A DNA stretch of 64,000 nt, taken from NCBI GenBank assembly GCA_001972305.1, contig BDDD01000917.1, positions 429,426-493,425 on the forward strand, in the 5' to 3' direction. Below the pieces are notes generated by a model. The model saw only the letters and a program-made list of their open reading frames with translations, was not told the origin of the DNA and ran no database searches. Made by a program: the position numbers and the translations under genes. Below are positions 23,499 through 35,290 of the stretch, one piece after another. Source of the stretch: Cephalotus follicularis. Lineage: Eukaryota; Streptophyta; Magnoliopsida; Oxalidales; Cephalotaceae. Each line of letters begins with the position of its first letter. Within the stretch, counting starts at the first letter, position 1.

Positions 23499-26400
23499 TG
23501 TAACGCCCGAAATTTTATAAATAATTAATTTAATATTGGCACAGTGTATGGCCGTATTGAGTCGATGGAGCCCGAATCGATAAAAAGCATCGCGTATTGG
23601 AGCCGCAAATCATAAGGCCCAAAATGACTAATAAAGCCCATTTTTAATGCGCGACAATAAGGCCCTATGTTCGCATTTTTATTGCGATTATTTTGGTGGC
23701 TGTTTGGATAATTAATATCGCAAATTTCGGATTAAACGGGACCCAGACCTTAGTATTTTGGCTGGTAAATACTAAATAAGTGGCAAAAATTAAAGAAAAG
23801 AAAGAAGAGAGACACTGGCACATAAGGCCCCCGTGCAGAATTAAGGAGAGATGCGTGAGAGAGAGAGACATCGGGAGAGAAAAGGAGAGAGGGCTGTCGG
23901 TTCGCCGGGGAAGACGCCGGAGCTAGCCGTCGGACCAGGAAGAGACGGAGAACGGTCCAGACGCCCCCAACTCGCCGGTAAGCTCTCCTATTTTCTTCTC
24001 TTTCTTCACTTTTTCTTCGCCCTAACGCCAAGCAACTGTGGGCGTTACAAAGCGTTCCACCGCCGGTTAGCATCGCAGGAAGGTCCGGTATTCACCTACG
24101 AGGCCGGCTACACCTATTTCAGTGGCTGATTTGCCGCCATTCTGCCGAAAATGGCCAGATTCGAACTGATGAGTCAACTCAGTGAGTTGATCCGCTGCCG
24201 CCTTTGAACGTTCCTTTAGCTTCGAGTCTCGGCGAGTTAAGGGCAAGGATGTGTTGAGTTGATGATTGTGAGGCGTTTTATGGTGTTGACTGGAGTTGTG
24301 GTTGACCGGCAAGTCAACTCAGTGAGTTGAACTCACTGGCCGGCCATGACAGCGCGTTTTATGGCGAGTCATGGTGAGCCTCCGATATTTGAACATGTCG
24401 TCCAATGTGGAACCTGTTTTTGGGTTTCGCCGGAGCTGAATGAGTTGGCCGGAAACTGGCCGAAGCTCCGATGGCGACTGTGCTTGGTTTCAGTGCGTGG
24501 AGTTTAATGGAAATGTGTTGTACATGCAGGGTAAAGGAAACGATCAAGGATAAATGAAACGATCAAGGATAGAGGATTTCCGAGCTTTACGAGCTCAGTT
24601 GCCAATAGGTAGGTTATACTATTGGTTGCATTACATTCATGCATTCTAAATGATTATTTGGATTGATATGTATACGAATTGTACTTGTATGGAAGCATGA
24701 TTGTGTATATATATATACGAGTATACAAATGGATATGTATATTGCATATGGCATATGATATAAGGGTTCGATATTGAATTGAGAGGAGATGAGTTCTTGC
24801 CTTCTCTTAATTCACGGGCTATGGGATGAATCTTAAAGGGTTTTGAACTGTTTTGGACATAGTTCCATTGATTTACGAACTCTTTCACAAACTGCATTTT
24901 CTATCAAAACCGTCGACGCTTTATGCTTTCAAAACCAAACCCGTCAATGCTTTCATGTCTTAAACTGAGAAGTCGATGTTTTATACTTATGCTTTCTAAA
25001 ACTGTCGACGCTTTTCTGTGTTAAACCAAACACTCAACGCCTTATGCTTTAAAATAAACCGCTGACGCTTTATACTTGTGCCTTTTAAAACTGTTGACGT
25101 CCGGGGCTAAGCATCGACGTTTAGTGCCCTGTTCAGCCCAAACACACCGTTTTATATGGTTTTCCATCCAAAATGGTTTTATGTTCAAATGAATTCCACA
25201 GAAAGCCTCCCTAAGGCGTTGTAACCTATGGAATCCTTTTGTATCACATTTGATTTCTAAATAGATGTTCAAGTGAAGTTTAAAGGAAAGATCTCAATAA
25301 AAGAGTTTTACGCAAATGGTTTCTAAATGGTTTTCAAAATGGTCAGGATAGTTCCATTGGGATATCAAGATGCGGATATCTTATTTGGATTTCCTCTCCA
25401 TTATTTTTTTGATTTCAAAATGGTCAGGTACTTCCATTGGGAAATCTGGGCATGGATACTCCCATTTGGTCTTCCTTTCCATTCATTATAACTTCGATAG
25501 GGAACAACCAAATGATAAATGAAAACTTGATTATAAAACGGATTATGAACATAAAATGGCCATTGGATATGAAAAATGACGTATGATTATGAAATGATCT
25601 TTACATGATTTGATGGATGTGGATCCTATGAGATCCTTTATGAAATGGTCCCTGTCCTTTAAATGAATATATGTTATGGGTTACGAGTATTACAAGGTAC
25701 GACTATGATATATATTATTCTTTGAGACCTATGAGATAACCCATCCATAACCTACGTTTCCGTCGCGAGGATTATGGGTGTTCGATCACATCATGACTGG
25801 AGATTACTGGCACCTACGGGTTCTGACCGTTTTAACGGCTTTACCACATACTACGGGTTCTGACCGTTTTTACGGCTTTACAACTATACTTACGGGCTCT
25901 GACCGTGTTTATGGCTTAGACAATATGTGATCAGCGTTATCTCTTCCCCACTCGGCTATGACCTCAAAAGGGTAGGTAGTCAGTGGTAGTACTATCTCGG
26001 GCCGGAGGGGCAGAGTAGTACTCAGACCTATGGATTGTTTGGCACTACGCATGATGACTGATTGTTTATGGAGTGTTTGCAGGCCTATGGCCTTATATAT
26101 TATTAGGACCAGCCCAGTATACCACTGCTTAGGGACAGTTGGTATACTGACACTGTCCGCAATTGTATTTTATGCACACGACATGCCATACATATATATT
26201 ATATTCTTGCACGCATATCACCATTATGCTGATATACACGACATACATTGATATACTGTTACACGCATATCACTATTATTCTATTGCATGCATAGCATAG
26301 TATACCTACACGACATCATGTCGCTGGCCCATTTCCCCTGTATGTGGAATGGGTCAAGCCCAGGTACAGGTGATGGACTGCACTGAGGTAAGCTGAGAAG

Positions 26401-26986
26401 GACGGGTTTTCTATAACAGATTTTGTTAGCCAATTGTATATGGAGTTTCTTGTATTTTTATTTGCTTATATGAGTTGTATAAAAGGGGCCTCACGTTTAT
26501 GATTAAAATATATTAAAATATAAGGCTTGTTATGTATAAGGATTGTGAAAAGGAACCCTATGTATTTGAGACAAATATGAAGATGTTATAGTTAGGTTTT
26601 ATTCAGCTATCGACCTGCCAACTTGTGGCACTGCTTGTTTGATATGTGTGTTGATGTAAAGGACATGGAAGGGTACACATATTGTGATAAATTGTTGATT
26701 ACTCCTTCGGGAGTGTGGTTGTTGAGGGCTAAGCCCAAGATATAAAATGTGTTTTCCTTTACAGGGGGTTTAGTCCAATAAACGAATACTTCATGCCGAA
26801 ATTTCGGGAGATTTTAAGAGTTAGTTTTTATTTGGATTGATTAATTCCACTGGTGTAATACGATTGTTTAAAGTTTTAAATTTGTAGCACTTTATGGATT
26901 ATGAATTATATGGCTAAATGGACTGAAAGGAAGGTATCTCACGCGTCAGATCGTGGGGGTTTACTCTCGCGGTTCGGGGCGCGACA
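23499..26986 (+). mobile_element. 3' LTR of B
   Basis: The LTR is 3488 bp and aligns along its length with 16614-20117. It follows the polypurine tract, starts TGTAACGCCCG and ends GGGGCGCGACA. The palindrome array is at 24910-25125. Confidence 0.92.
24910..25125 (+). repeat. Palindrome array of the B 3' LTR
   Basis: The units correspond one for one to 18027-18241. Several differ by CpG-type changes, for example CGTCGACGC against CGTCAATGC and GTCGATGCC against CTCAACGCC. Confidence 0.87.
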
Positions 26987-27511
26987 GTCTCATTCCTTTA
27001 ACTCTAATTTCCAGCAATTTCTCTCTTCTCTCTCTCCACAATTTTTCTCTTTTGCTTTGTTCTTTCTCATTCTGTTGTTGCAGGTAACAGGTGGAATGAT
27101 CAACCTTGCATGTAGGTAGAAGTTAGACCCGTTTTTGGGCATCCTGGACACATCCTAGAACACCTATCCATGTTTTAACGTTATTACATGCCACCACTCT
27201 ACGTTAATCGCCTACCATAGATAATTGTCATTGCGCAAAGCGTTGACAGTTTAGTCTTGGCGTCAACGGTTTAACTCCAAAGCGTCGATGCTTGGCGTTT
27301 GGTGTCAACAGTTGGTTCCTCAAATCCATTTTTAAAGTTTCCTTAACTCAGCTTTCAATTTCTTTAAATTGGTTTCCTAACTTATTCAATTAAGTCCCAT
27401 AACGACAATTAACTTAAATAAAAGGATAATTAAGCATTAAATTTCCGAATCAATGTATATTTTATTCATTAATTGTACAACATACATTGAATTAAAATTG
27501 CGGGTATTACA
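26987..27511 (-). mobile_element. 5' LTR of A, second piece
   Basis: It resumes with GTCTC (right target repeat of B) and aligns with 4112-4639 of the 3' LTR. It contains the upstream array at 27238-27320 (GCGTTGACAG, GCGTCAACGG, GCGTCGATGC) and ends GCGGGTATTACA at 27511, which is the LTR start on the minus strand. Confidence 0.87.
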
Positions 27512-27747
27512 TTTACCGTGGTGGTGAGGACCTGCGTCGCATACTTTCCCGGTCGCTCGCTCGCCGACGTCCTTTCCCCCTGCGCCTTTCTCGCGTTGCA
27601 CCTGCCTCCCTCTATATACGGGCGCTTCATGCGCCCGATTTTCTTTTCTTTTTTATTCTTTTTCGTTTAATTTGGGGCATTTCATCTTATAAAAACTTGA
27701 ATATATGCTAATTCTTGCTTTTGTTTCTTTATCTTAGCTTGCTAGAT
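27512..27747 (+). promoter_or_regulatory. GC-rich leader with TATA-like site and a small hairpin, ahead of Copia G
   Basis: The first 130 bp are GC-rich, unlike the surrounding LTRs. CTATATACGG near 27613 looks like a TATA box. Right after it GGGCGC-TTCAT-GCGCCC (about 27620-27636) forms a 6 bp stem with a 5 base loop. A pyrimidine run and an AT-rich stretch follow, up to the gag start near 27748. It may be the end of G's 5' LTR plus its leader. I see no clear primer site, so the border is uncertain. Confidence 0.4.
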
Positions 27748-28600
27748 ATGACTCTTAATTCTTCAATGGCATGTATTCCCGAAACTAACAAACTCGAAGG
27801 CCCAAACTTCATAGATTGGAAATGCAATTTAAAGATCATACTTACGGAAAACAAAAAGGCATATGTTATGACCGGAGTGCCTTCTTCACTGGGTGAAGAT
27901 CCTACTGCCGAGGAGTCAGGCAGGCTAGCCAAATCGCTATCTAGGGCATAAAACCAGAGCTACAACGCTAGCATGATACGATGGAGACCCTTTACACTAT
28001 ACTTCTCCATTTACAGGAGATGTATGGGGCTGAGTCTAGGACTCAGAGGTTAAACATTTCACGTATGCTCTTCAAGCTGTAGATGGTTGAGGGAGCTTTA
28101 ATTCATCATCATGGACTGAAGATGATTGATTTTATTGAGCAGCTTGCTCAATTAGGTTTTGTTATGGACGATGATATTTGCATGGACCTAATCCTGGCGT
28201 CCCTCCCTCATATGTTCGCACAGTTTGTTGTGAATTTTCATATGAACAAAATAGAAGCTACTTTTCCTGAGTTAGTCTCTATGCTTAGAATGGATGATGC
28301 AAACTTTGGCACTGATAAGTCAAAGGCCTTTATCCTCCTTTTTCCTTCTTGTAGGGCTGCCCAAGGAAAGGGTAGTTCATTGTCCTCCCACACAAAAGTG
28401 AAAGGCAGACCTGTGCTAGCCCAAACAAGGGGCAATGGTAAAAAGAAGCAGAAGAAGAAGAATAAGGGAAAGCTTGGAGAACCAGGGGGTGATGCCAAAG
28501 ATCATATGAAGCAGCTGGCTACTAAGGATGCTTCCTTATAGTGTGGCGAGAAGGACCACTGGAAGAAGGATTGTCGGATTATGCTTCCTTATAGTGTGAT
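27748..28600 (+). pseudogene. gag of Copia G
   Basis: The N-terminal part has the Copia gag wording NKLEGPNFIDWKCNLKIILT and KKAYVMTGVP. A later segment carries LAQLGFVMDDDICMDLILAS, LPHMFAQFVVNFHMNK and a lysine-rich linker (KKKQKKKNKGK). A CCHC zinc knuckle follows, CGEKDHWKKDC, at about 28541-28573. Gag of this type (UBN2 family) forms the particle shell. The copy is broken. Confidence 0.8.
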
Positions 28601-28999
28601 GCTTCCTTATAGTGGTACTAATCTTTGCAATTCTTTGCAGGGACTAAGAAAAAGATGGGAAGCTTGCAGCAGGGGACATAGATCTACGGCTTAACGATGG
28701 ATCAAGGATCATTGTTGAAGCTGTTAGGATTTTTCATATTACTTTAGGTGATAATTTTGTATTAAAACTTGATCCATGTTATCTTGTACCAAAAATTATT
28801 AGGAATATTCTAAGTGTTTCATACTTAAGTAAAATTGGCTTAGAGCTCAAACATGGAAACATCGGATGTTCTATATATTCTGATGGTGTTTGTGTTAATG
28901 ATAGTTTCATTGACAACGGATTATTTAGTTTAATACTAATTGAAATAAAATCCTATCCATTGAGAAAGATAATAATAAAAAATGAAGAGAGAATGAATT
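28601..28999 (+). pseudogene. Protease-region remnant of Copia G
   Basis: Weak traces of the region after gag are visible, for example ILSVSYLSKIGLELKHGN, a wording typical of the stretch between protease and integrase in Copia. A short sequence (GGATTATGCTTCCTTATAGTG) is partly repeated near 28530-28610. The copy is too decayed to place an active-site block with confidence. Confidence 0.5.
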
Positions 29000-29860
29000 A
29001 ACTAAAACTTATACTTAACATTGCAAGCTTGGCCATACTGGTGATGATAGGCTAACACAGTTGGTTAAGGATGATCTTTTAGACACCAAGGACTTGGAGT
29101 CCTATCCAAGTTGTGAATACTGCTTACTGGGAAAGATGACCAAATCTCCTTTCTCGGATCAAGGAAAAAGGGCAGTGGACTTAGAGGTATTAGTCTGAAC
29201 TGACGTATGTGGTCCTATGTCGGTTGGTGCGCCAGGAGGTTATCTATACTTCATAACCTTTACTGATGATTTATCAAGGTATTGTTATGTGTATCTGATG
29301 AAACACAAGTCAGATTCCTTTGGGAAATTGAAGGAATTCAGACTTGAAGTAGAGAAGCATAAATGGTATGTAAGTTAAAACACTTCGGTCGAACCGAGGC
29401 GGCGAGTACCTGTCAGTTGAATTTTGAGGTTATCTTAGAGATAACGGAATTCTCTCTCAATGGACTCCTATAGGAACACCGTAAAACAATGTTGTGCCTG
29501 AACAGAGGAACCGAACCTTGTTGGACACGGTTCGATCCATAATGTCTTTTACTGACCATCCCACCTATTTCTGGGGGCATGCCTTTGAAATAGCCACCTA
29601 CATCTTGAATTGGATTCCTTCAAAATCCGTGCCCTCCACCCCATTCCAGGTATGGACAGCGATGAAGGCTAGCCTAAACCACCTCAAGGTTTGTGGCTGT
29701 CGGGCTTACGTTAAGAAGCTTGATGCGGGCAAGCTAGAAAAGCGGTTGGACCGCTGCAAGTTTGTGGGGTATCCGAAGGAAACTAAAGGATACTACTTCT
29801 ACCATCCCAGTGAAGAAAAAATTTTATTTTACGAAATAATATGTTCTTAGAGTGGGAGTT
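29000..29860 (+). pseudogene. Integrase region of Copia G
   Basis: Visible wording includes LGHTGDDRL-like GAG-pre-integrase sequence, CEYCLLGKMTKSPFSDQGKR (zinc finger), TDVCGPMSVGAPGGYLYFIT and FTDDLSRYCYVYLMKHKSDS (core), then RNRTLLDTVRSIMSFTDHPT and YFWGHAFEIATYILNWIPSK, and the C-terminal LKVCGCRAYVKKLDAGKLEK and RCKFVGYPKETKGYYFYHPS. This is Copia-type integrase, lying before RT. The copy is broken. Confidence 0.85.
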
Positions 29861-29999
29861 CCTTCTCAAAGGAAGCAGTGGGAGTCCAGTAGAACTCCAA
29901 GAGTTTCCATATGTAGAGACCACGTAGGGTACTAAAGAATTTGAGGTTGGACCTGTAACAGACACAGTTGAGGTTGGATCTCAACCTGAGATTGGATCT

Positions 30000-30898
30000 C
30001 ATCTAGGCAGACCTCCTTTAAGGAGATTGGGTAGGACTCCATTAGCACTTGAGAGATATGGTTTTCTTTTTGATAGAACTAATGAAGTCAACGTCATTGA
30101 TGATGACGAGCCTGCGAGCTATCAGGTAGCAGTGAAGGGCACTGAATTTGACGCATGGCTAGGCGCCATGCAATCCGAGATGGATTCCATGTACTCCAAC
30201 TAGGTTTTGAATTTGGTTGAAGCACCTGAAGGCATAGTGCCTATTGTCTACAAATAGAACGCCAAGAAGAAGATAAATGCAAATGCAAAGATTGAGACAT
30301 ATAAGGCTCGATTGGTGGAGAAAGGGTATAGACAGCGACATGATGTCGACTATACTCAAACTTTCTCACCGGTCTCCGTGCTCAAATCCATTGGATTTTG
30401 CTTTTTATTGCCACTCATTATGATTATGAGATATGACAAGTGAATGTAAAGACGACATTTCTTAATGGGTGTCTTGACAAGGACATCTATATGTCCCAAC
30501 CCGAGGGTTCCTCCAAGCCTCCATGCATGGTGTGTAAGCTCGATCGATCCATCTATGGACTAAAGCAAGCATCTAATAGCTGGAACCTATGTTTTGATGA
30601 GGCTGTCAAATCTTTTGAATTCATCAAAAATGTAGATGAGCCATGTGTCTATCGTAAATAGGATGGGCCAAATATCACTTTCTTAGTGTTATATGTGGAT
30701 GCCATCCTACTGATTGGAAATGATGTAAGGATGTTGCAGTTCGTTAATGTATGGCTTGCTAATAACTTTTCCATGAAGGATTTGGGAGAAGTCACCCATA
30801 TACTAGGTATAAGGATCTACAGGGATAGATCCAATAGGTTGTTTGGGTTTTCCCAAAGCTAGTAAATCAGCAAAGTGCTAACAGACTTTAGGATGGAG
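30000..30898 (+). pseudogene. Reverse transcriptase region of Copia G
   Basis: Wording in order: RPPLRRLGRTPLALERYGF; YKARLVEKGYRQRHDVDYTQ with TFSPV; QVNVKTTFLNGCLDKDIYMS; QPEGSSKPPCMVCKLDRSIY with GLKQA; LYVDAILLIGNDVRMLQ (Copia YVDD-type box); and FSMKDLGEVTHILGIRIYRD. The F insertion follows directly. The copy is broken. Confidence 0.85.
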
Positions 30899-30903
30899 AA
30901 TTC

Positions 30904-31330
30904 TGTAACGCCCGGAATTTCCATTTAGTATAATATTGTAATTCCCATTGTAATTGAATCATGAATTAATGAAAAGCATGAATTTCCAACTTATAATGTT
31001 GATTTTGGAGTAAAGAATGTTAAGAGTGTTGGGTTGGATTGACAACATTGAGAATGGCCTAAAGCACCGAGGCCATAAAGCAAACCGTCGACGCCATAAA
31101 GCAAACCGTCGACGTAGGGGACTAAACATGACGTTAAGGATTGCCTTAAGAGTCGACGCTGTGAAATAGCTTCGACACCAGGAAAGTAAAACACGTGCGT
31201 GAGGTACCTTGCCTCAAAGCGTCGACACCTATAGGAAAGCATCAGCGGTTAAAGATGACAACAGACGGATTTTGACCGTTGTCAGAAAACGTGTTGGAGG
31301 GCAGGTAAAGACAACTATTCGGGCGTATTG
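30904..31330 (+). mobile_element. Start of the F 5' LTR
   Basis: It aligns with 33785-34190. It carries the upstream palindrome array at 31085-31260 (CCGTCGACGCCATAAAGC repeated, AGTCGACGCT, AGCGTCGACACC, GCATCAGCGG). The E-family LTR begins directly at 31331. Confidence 0.85.
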
Positions 31331-32755
31331 TGATAAGCATAAAAATGTGTGATTTTAATAATTTATTTATTATATTTTTATGCTTGGAATAGTCTACTGT
31401 GGTGGTGCTTATTTAATTTTCAGGTATTATCTTATTATTGGGGAATAAGAGAAAATGGAGCTAAAACGCAACTTCTTGAGTTAAAGTGGTTTGAAGACAA
31501 CGATCGGTTAAAGAGTGCACCCACTTACGCAAGAGAAATAAAAATTTAAGGTTCACAAAATATTGAATATTGGACTCATGTTGTTCAGAAAATTATTTAG
31601 AGCACTTTTAGTTCTTGGACCGTTTCATTTTGAAGCTCATATGAAGAGATATTGCAAGAAAACAAATGTTGAAGCATTTGCAACTTATGCACCACGTGTC
31701 GCCATGAAACACGCCACAACAATCCAACACATGCAATTGATACATCATGCGCATCGTCAGCCATCATTCAATCAACAAACGCCACAGCCGCAATTCATCA
31801 TCCCATGCATACATCAATTCATGCAGGAGCTTCACGAAAACAGCAAAGCAGTCCATACAACATCATTCAGCAACCATACATCAAGCCCACATGCACAACA
31901 TCCATCAATTTAATGCCATCTGCCGAGCCCGCATCAAGTATTCAGCACCAGCAACCCATGCAATCATACATCAAGCCCATGTAGCAATAACACGCCAGCG
32001 CCACATTTTAATTTAGGTTTAGGCAGATATATATACATTACATAAAGGGGGAGTACGAGAGTAGACGGCAGAGAAGGGCACTAAGTAGAGAAACGCAGCA
32101 CGACATAGAGAGGAAGAATTCATTAAAGAAAAATATTGTTGCTTCCATCGTCATGTCCGGTTAAGTATTTTTAATCCCTAGATGTAGATGAACCCATGTT
32201 ATATATATATTTCAGTTTTGGGTTCAAGTTTAATTGCATGTTTGTGAGACACTTTTTCTTGTTAATGTAGTGACAACATTGATTAGAAGAATTTTTAATA
32301 TATAAAATCTGTTTTGATGATTTATTGTTAGTAGCTTTATTTCATCTATATCATGCAATATATTTTTATGTGATTGAACCAATGACAGCCTTTAACCAAT
32401 CAACCTTTTGAGAGTATCAAGGTGTGACAGGATAGGTTGTACCTAGGCTAAATCACTAGTTTTCTGTGTTAACCAAAGACACCCTTTAACCAATCAACCT
32501 TTAGAGAGTATCAAGGTTTGATAAGATAGGTTGTACCTAGGTTAATTCGGTAAATTTATGCGCTAAACTGAAACTTGTGCCATGAATTTTAATATATACT
32601 GAAAATCATAACGCGCCCCAAAGACGGCCCTTAAGTGAACACTTTACCCCACGTGCATATACCACTGCTTCATGTATTAGGGTGCCTGCTGTCCAAGCTG
32701 CTCAATATGAGATTAAGTCCAGTATCATTCAGATGTTACCATCCTTTGCCTACAC
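31331..32755 (+). mobile_element. E-family LTR and gag start inside F
   Basis: It begins TGATAAGCATAAAAATGTGTG like the E LTRs and runs through the same landmarks. These include the 12 bp inverted repeat at its start, a TATATATA box near 32025, two copies of the 94 bp unit (from about 32384 and 32478), and the start of E-type gag (RAYTTASCIRVPAVQAAQYE at about 32650-32720). It then passes without a gap into F integrase sequence. It proves a second, older E-family copy in the window. Confidence 0.88.
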
Positions 32756-33784
32756 ATGTAGGTCGCCAATCGTTGATAGACTCACGAAGTCCGTTCACTT
32801 TTTGCATACACATGTTACTAATTCAGCGAACAAGTTTGCCCAGGTGTACATAAAGGAAATTGTGAGACTGCATGAGTATTGTGTGTGACCGAGATTCATT
32901 TTTTACTTCCAATTTTTGGAAGACATTCCAGACAGCCTTCGGAACGAAGTTGAATTTCAGCACAGCTTTTCATCCGCAGACTGACAGACAGTCCGAGTGT
33001 ACTATCCAGACTTTGGAAGATATGCTCCAAGCTTGTGTGATCGAATTTACTAGCACTTGGGAGGATCATATTCTCTTGATAGAGTTTTTGTACAATACTA
33101 GTTATCATTCGAGAATTGGTATGGCTCCGTACGAAGCTCTTTATGGACGAAAATGCAGATCACCTATCTGTTGGGATGAAGTTGGTAAACGACCAATACT
33201 TGGATAGGATCTTCTTGGGGAGACTACAGAAAAATTCAAAGTGATTAAGGAGAGATTGCTTGCAGCTCATAGTCGACAAAAGAGTTATATCGATAGTGTA
33301 AAGAGGAGACCTTTGACTTTTGATGTCGGAGATCACATTTTTCTGAAAGTTTCTCCGTGGAAAGGTGTTCAGAGATTTGGGGAAAAGGGCAAACTAGCTC
33401 CATGCTAGATTGGTCGTTTTCAGATTTTCGAGAGTGTTAGGGAGGTGGCATACCAACTCGACTTGCCTCTTGCATTGACGATTGTACATGATGTTTTTCA
33501 TGTATCCATGTTACGAGGTTATGTCCATGATCCATCACACATCTTGGATTATGACTCGATTTCGGTACAAGATGATCTTTCTTGCGATGAATTACCTGTG
33601 AGGATTTTGGATTAGAAGACTCAAGTGTTGAGGAATCAAACCATTCCTATGGTGAAGGTTCAATGGCAGTTCCATCATCCTGATGAAGGGACGTGGGAAC
33701 ATAAAGATGAGCTTTGGCTACATTACCCTCATTTGTTCTAGAAATGTTAAAATTCATGGACGAATTCTTTGAAGGAGGGGGTAT
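32756..33784 (+). pseudogene. Integrase and pol C-terminal region of F
   Basis: Wording: [136 protein letters not shown]; and a chromodomain-like end GTWEHKDELWLHYPHLF. A purine tract GAAGGAGGGGGTA precedes the LTR. It is close to C pol, so F is also Tekay/Del-like. The copy is broken. Confidence 0.88.
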
Positions 33785-33964
33785 TGTAATTCCTGGAATT
33801 TCTATTCAGTATAATATTGTAATTTACATTATAATTGAATCATGAATTAATGAAAAGCATGAATTTCCAACTTATAATGTTGATTTTGGAGTAAAGAATG
33901 TTAAGAGTGTTATGTTGGATTGAAAACATTGAGAATAGACTAAAGCACAGACGACATAAAGCAA

Positions 33965-34115
33965 AGAGTCGACGCCAAGGAGTAAACATGGCTTTATGTA
34001 TTTCCTTAAGCGTCGACTCCGTGGAATAGCATCGACGCTGGAAAAGCAAAACACGAGTGTAAGGCACATTGCCTTAAAGTGTCGACGCCTATAGGAAAGT
34101 GTCAACGCTTAAAGA
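33965..34115 (+). repeat. Upstream palindrome array of the F 3' LTR
   Basis: Units AGAGTCGACGCC, AGCGTCGACTCC, GCATCGACGCTGG, GTGTCGACGCC and GTGTCAACGCTT lie 180-330 bp after the LTR start. They correspond to 31085-31260. Confidence 0.82.
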
Positions 34116-34329
34116 TGATAACATAAAGATTTGAAACATTGTCAGAAAAAGTGATGGAGGGCCGGTAAAGGCCACTATTCAGGCACCTTGTCAGACCGGG
34201 GATGGCATGTCAGATATGCCACCAGTTCCCAAGGCCTGGAGTGACAAAAAGAGTGAAAGGAAGGTAGGCATGTGACATGCGGTAGGTGGGAAAAGAGAGA
34301 CGAAGACACGTGGGGCGCCATGCATGTGG

Positions 34330-34367
<38 letters not shown>

Positions 34368-34372
34368 CGCCA
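34330..34372 (+). repeat. (AG)n microsatellite in the F leader
   Basis: An almost uninterrupted AG run of about 40 bp lies at the start of a longer purine-rich leader (to about 34500). Similar GA or CT leaders occur in B (16970 and 23860), H (40350-40500), D2 (53700-53760, minus strand) and J (57240-57290, minus strand). Confidence 0.9.
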
Positions 34373-34874
34373 TAAAAATGTACCTTCTTATCTCCTTCTC
34401 TAAACCGGACTTGGAAAGAAAGAAAGAGAGGAGAAAAACCGAGAGAAATAGAGGGAAAGAAATAGAAGGAGAAACTAGAAATAGAAAGGGATAGGACGAG
34501 AGAACCATACTCTACATTTGTGGATCAAAGCTCGAAGGCCTGGAGTCAGATTGGATTGGAGCTACTGGACCGGACCTGGGAAGCTCAGAGCTACTTGTCA
34601 GTGAACCTTAAGGAGGTGGACTACGATTCCTAACTTGGAATCTAAGGTAGGGATTTTACATTTGTAATTTTGAGTTCAACTATAATAAAGGATCATTGAT
34701 GAATTGCATGACTGTTATGGATTGTGGATTGTATGACTGATGATATGATTACTACGAATGGTTACCTGCCATGCATGTTGTTTTGAGATGATATTAGATT
34801 TAATTGCATATGTGAATTATTTTGGATTCCACTGGTATTGAGACGCGCTGAAGAAGACAATGTTCTGGTCTTCT

Positions 34875-35290
34875 TTAACCGTCGATGCTTAAAGGAAAAG
34901 AGTCGACGCTTAAAGGAAAAGCGTCGACATCTTGACCTGTTATGCGGGAAATGAGTAATTGGCTTCGCTAAACCATCGATGCCATGGGGATAAACGTTAA
35001 TGCCCTGGTTGGTTATGCATGGAAATGGATGCATGAAGCATCAATGCCTAAGGTTCCTACCTTAAAGCATCGACGCCAGAGGTAAAGCGCTGACGCTTAA
35101 GGATCCATACCATAACGCGCCAATGCCGAAAGAGATAAATGCTGACGCTAAGAATTCTCGTTTAAGCGCTAACGCTAAGAGTTAAAGCGCCGACGCTTAA
35201 AGGACATAAGCGTCGATGCCAAGAGTTAAACGACGATGCTTAAGTAACTGATATGAACGTTGACGCCTAGATGGTACACGTTGACACGAA
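34875..35290 (+). repeat. Downstream palindrome array of the F 3' LTR
   Basis: Some fifteen units (ACCGTCGATGCTTAAAGG, GAGTCGACGCTTAAAGG, GCGTCGACATC, CATCGATGCC, GCATCGACGCC, GCGCTGACGCTT, GCGCCGACGCTTAAAGG, GCGTCGATGCC, CGTTGACGCC) are spaced mostly 20-30 bp. This is the longest array in the window after S. Some cores have drifted to GCTGAC or GCCAAT. Confidence 0.87.

Larger units (their letters stand above)
16614..26986 (+). mobile_element. Ty3 element B with 3.5 kb LTRs
   Basis: B has two LTRs of about 3.5 kb (16614-20117 and 23499-26986), each starting TGTAACGCCCG and ending GACA, around an interior of only 3.4 kb. The left and right target repeats are GTCTT and GTCTC. It is inserted in the 5' LTR of A. 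The LTRs differ by about 5 percent in the first 275 bp, suggesting an age near two million years at usual rates. The interior is far more decayed than the LTRs, with many breaks. It shows only traces of zinc knuckle, RT, RNase H and the pol C-terminal end. This contrast suggests that B was already defective when it moved and was mobilised by a relative. Confidence 0.92.
2999..27511 (-). mobile_element. Ty3 element A, host of nested elements B and C
   Basis: A runs on the minus strand. Its 3' LTR is at 2999-4639, the polypurine tract (on the minus strand) at 4640-4656, gag at about 4830-5922, leader and primer site at 14674-14768, and its 5' LTR at 14769-27511. Element C sits in the leader just before gag, and element B sits in the 5' LTR. 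The LTR starts TGTAATAC (minus strand) and ends GTGTGACA. Only gag and the very end of pol are recognisable, so A is broken. Its LTR halves differ by roughly 7 percent in the stretch I compared, which makes it older than B, C and E and fits the nesting. The candidate right target repeat is TTTAC at 27512; the left one is not in view. Confidence 0.85.

Noticed and set aside
34191-34508. Minus-strand frame of Leu/Ser/Phe-rich text over the GA tract of F, and a similar one at 40332-40586
   Set aside because: They come from reading (AG)n leader sequence backwards. The low-complexity hydrophobic text is an artefact.
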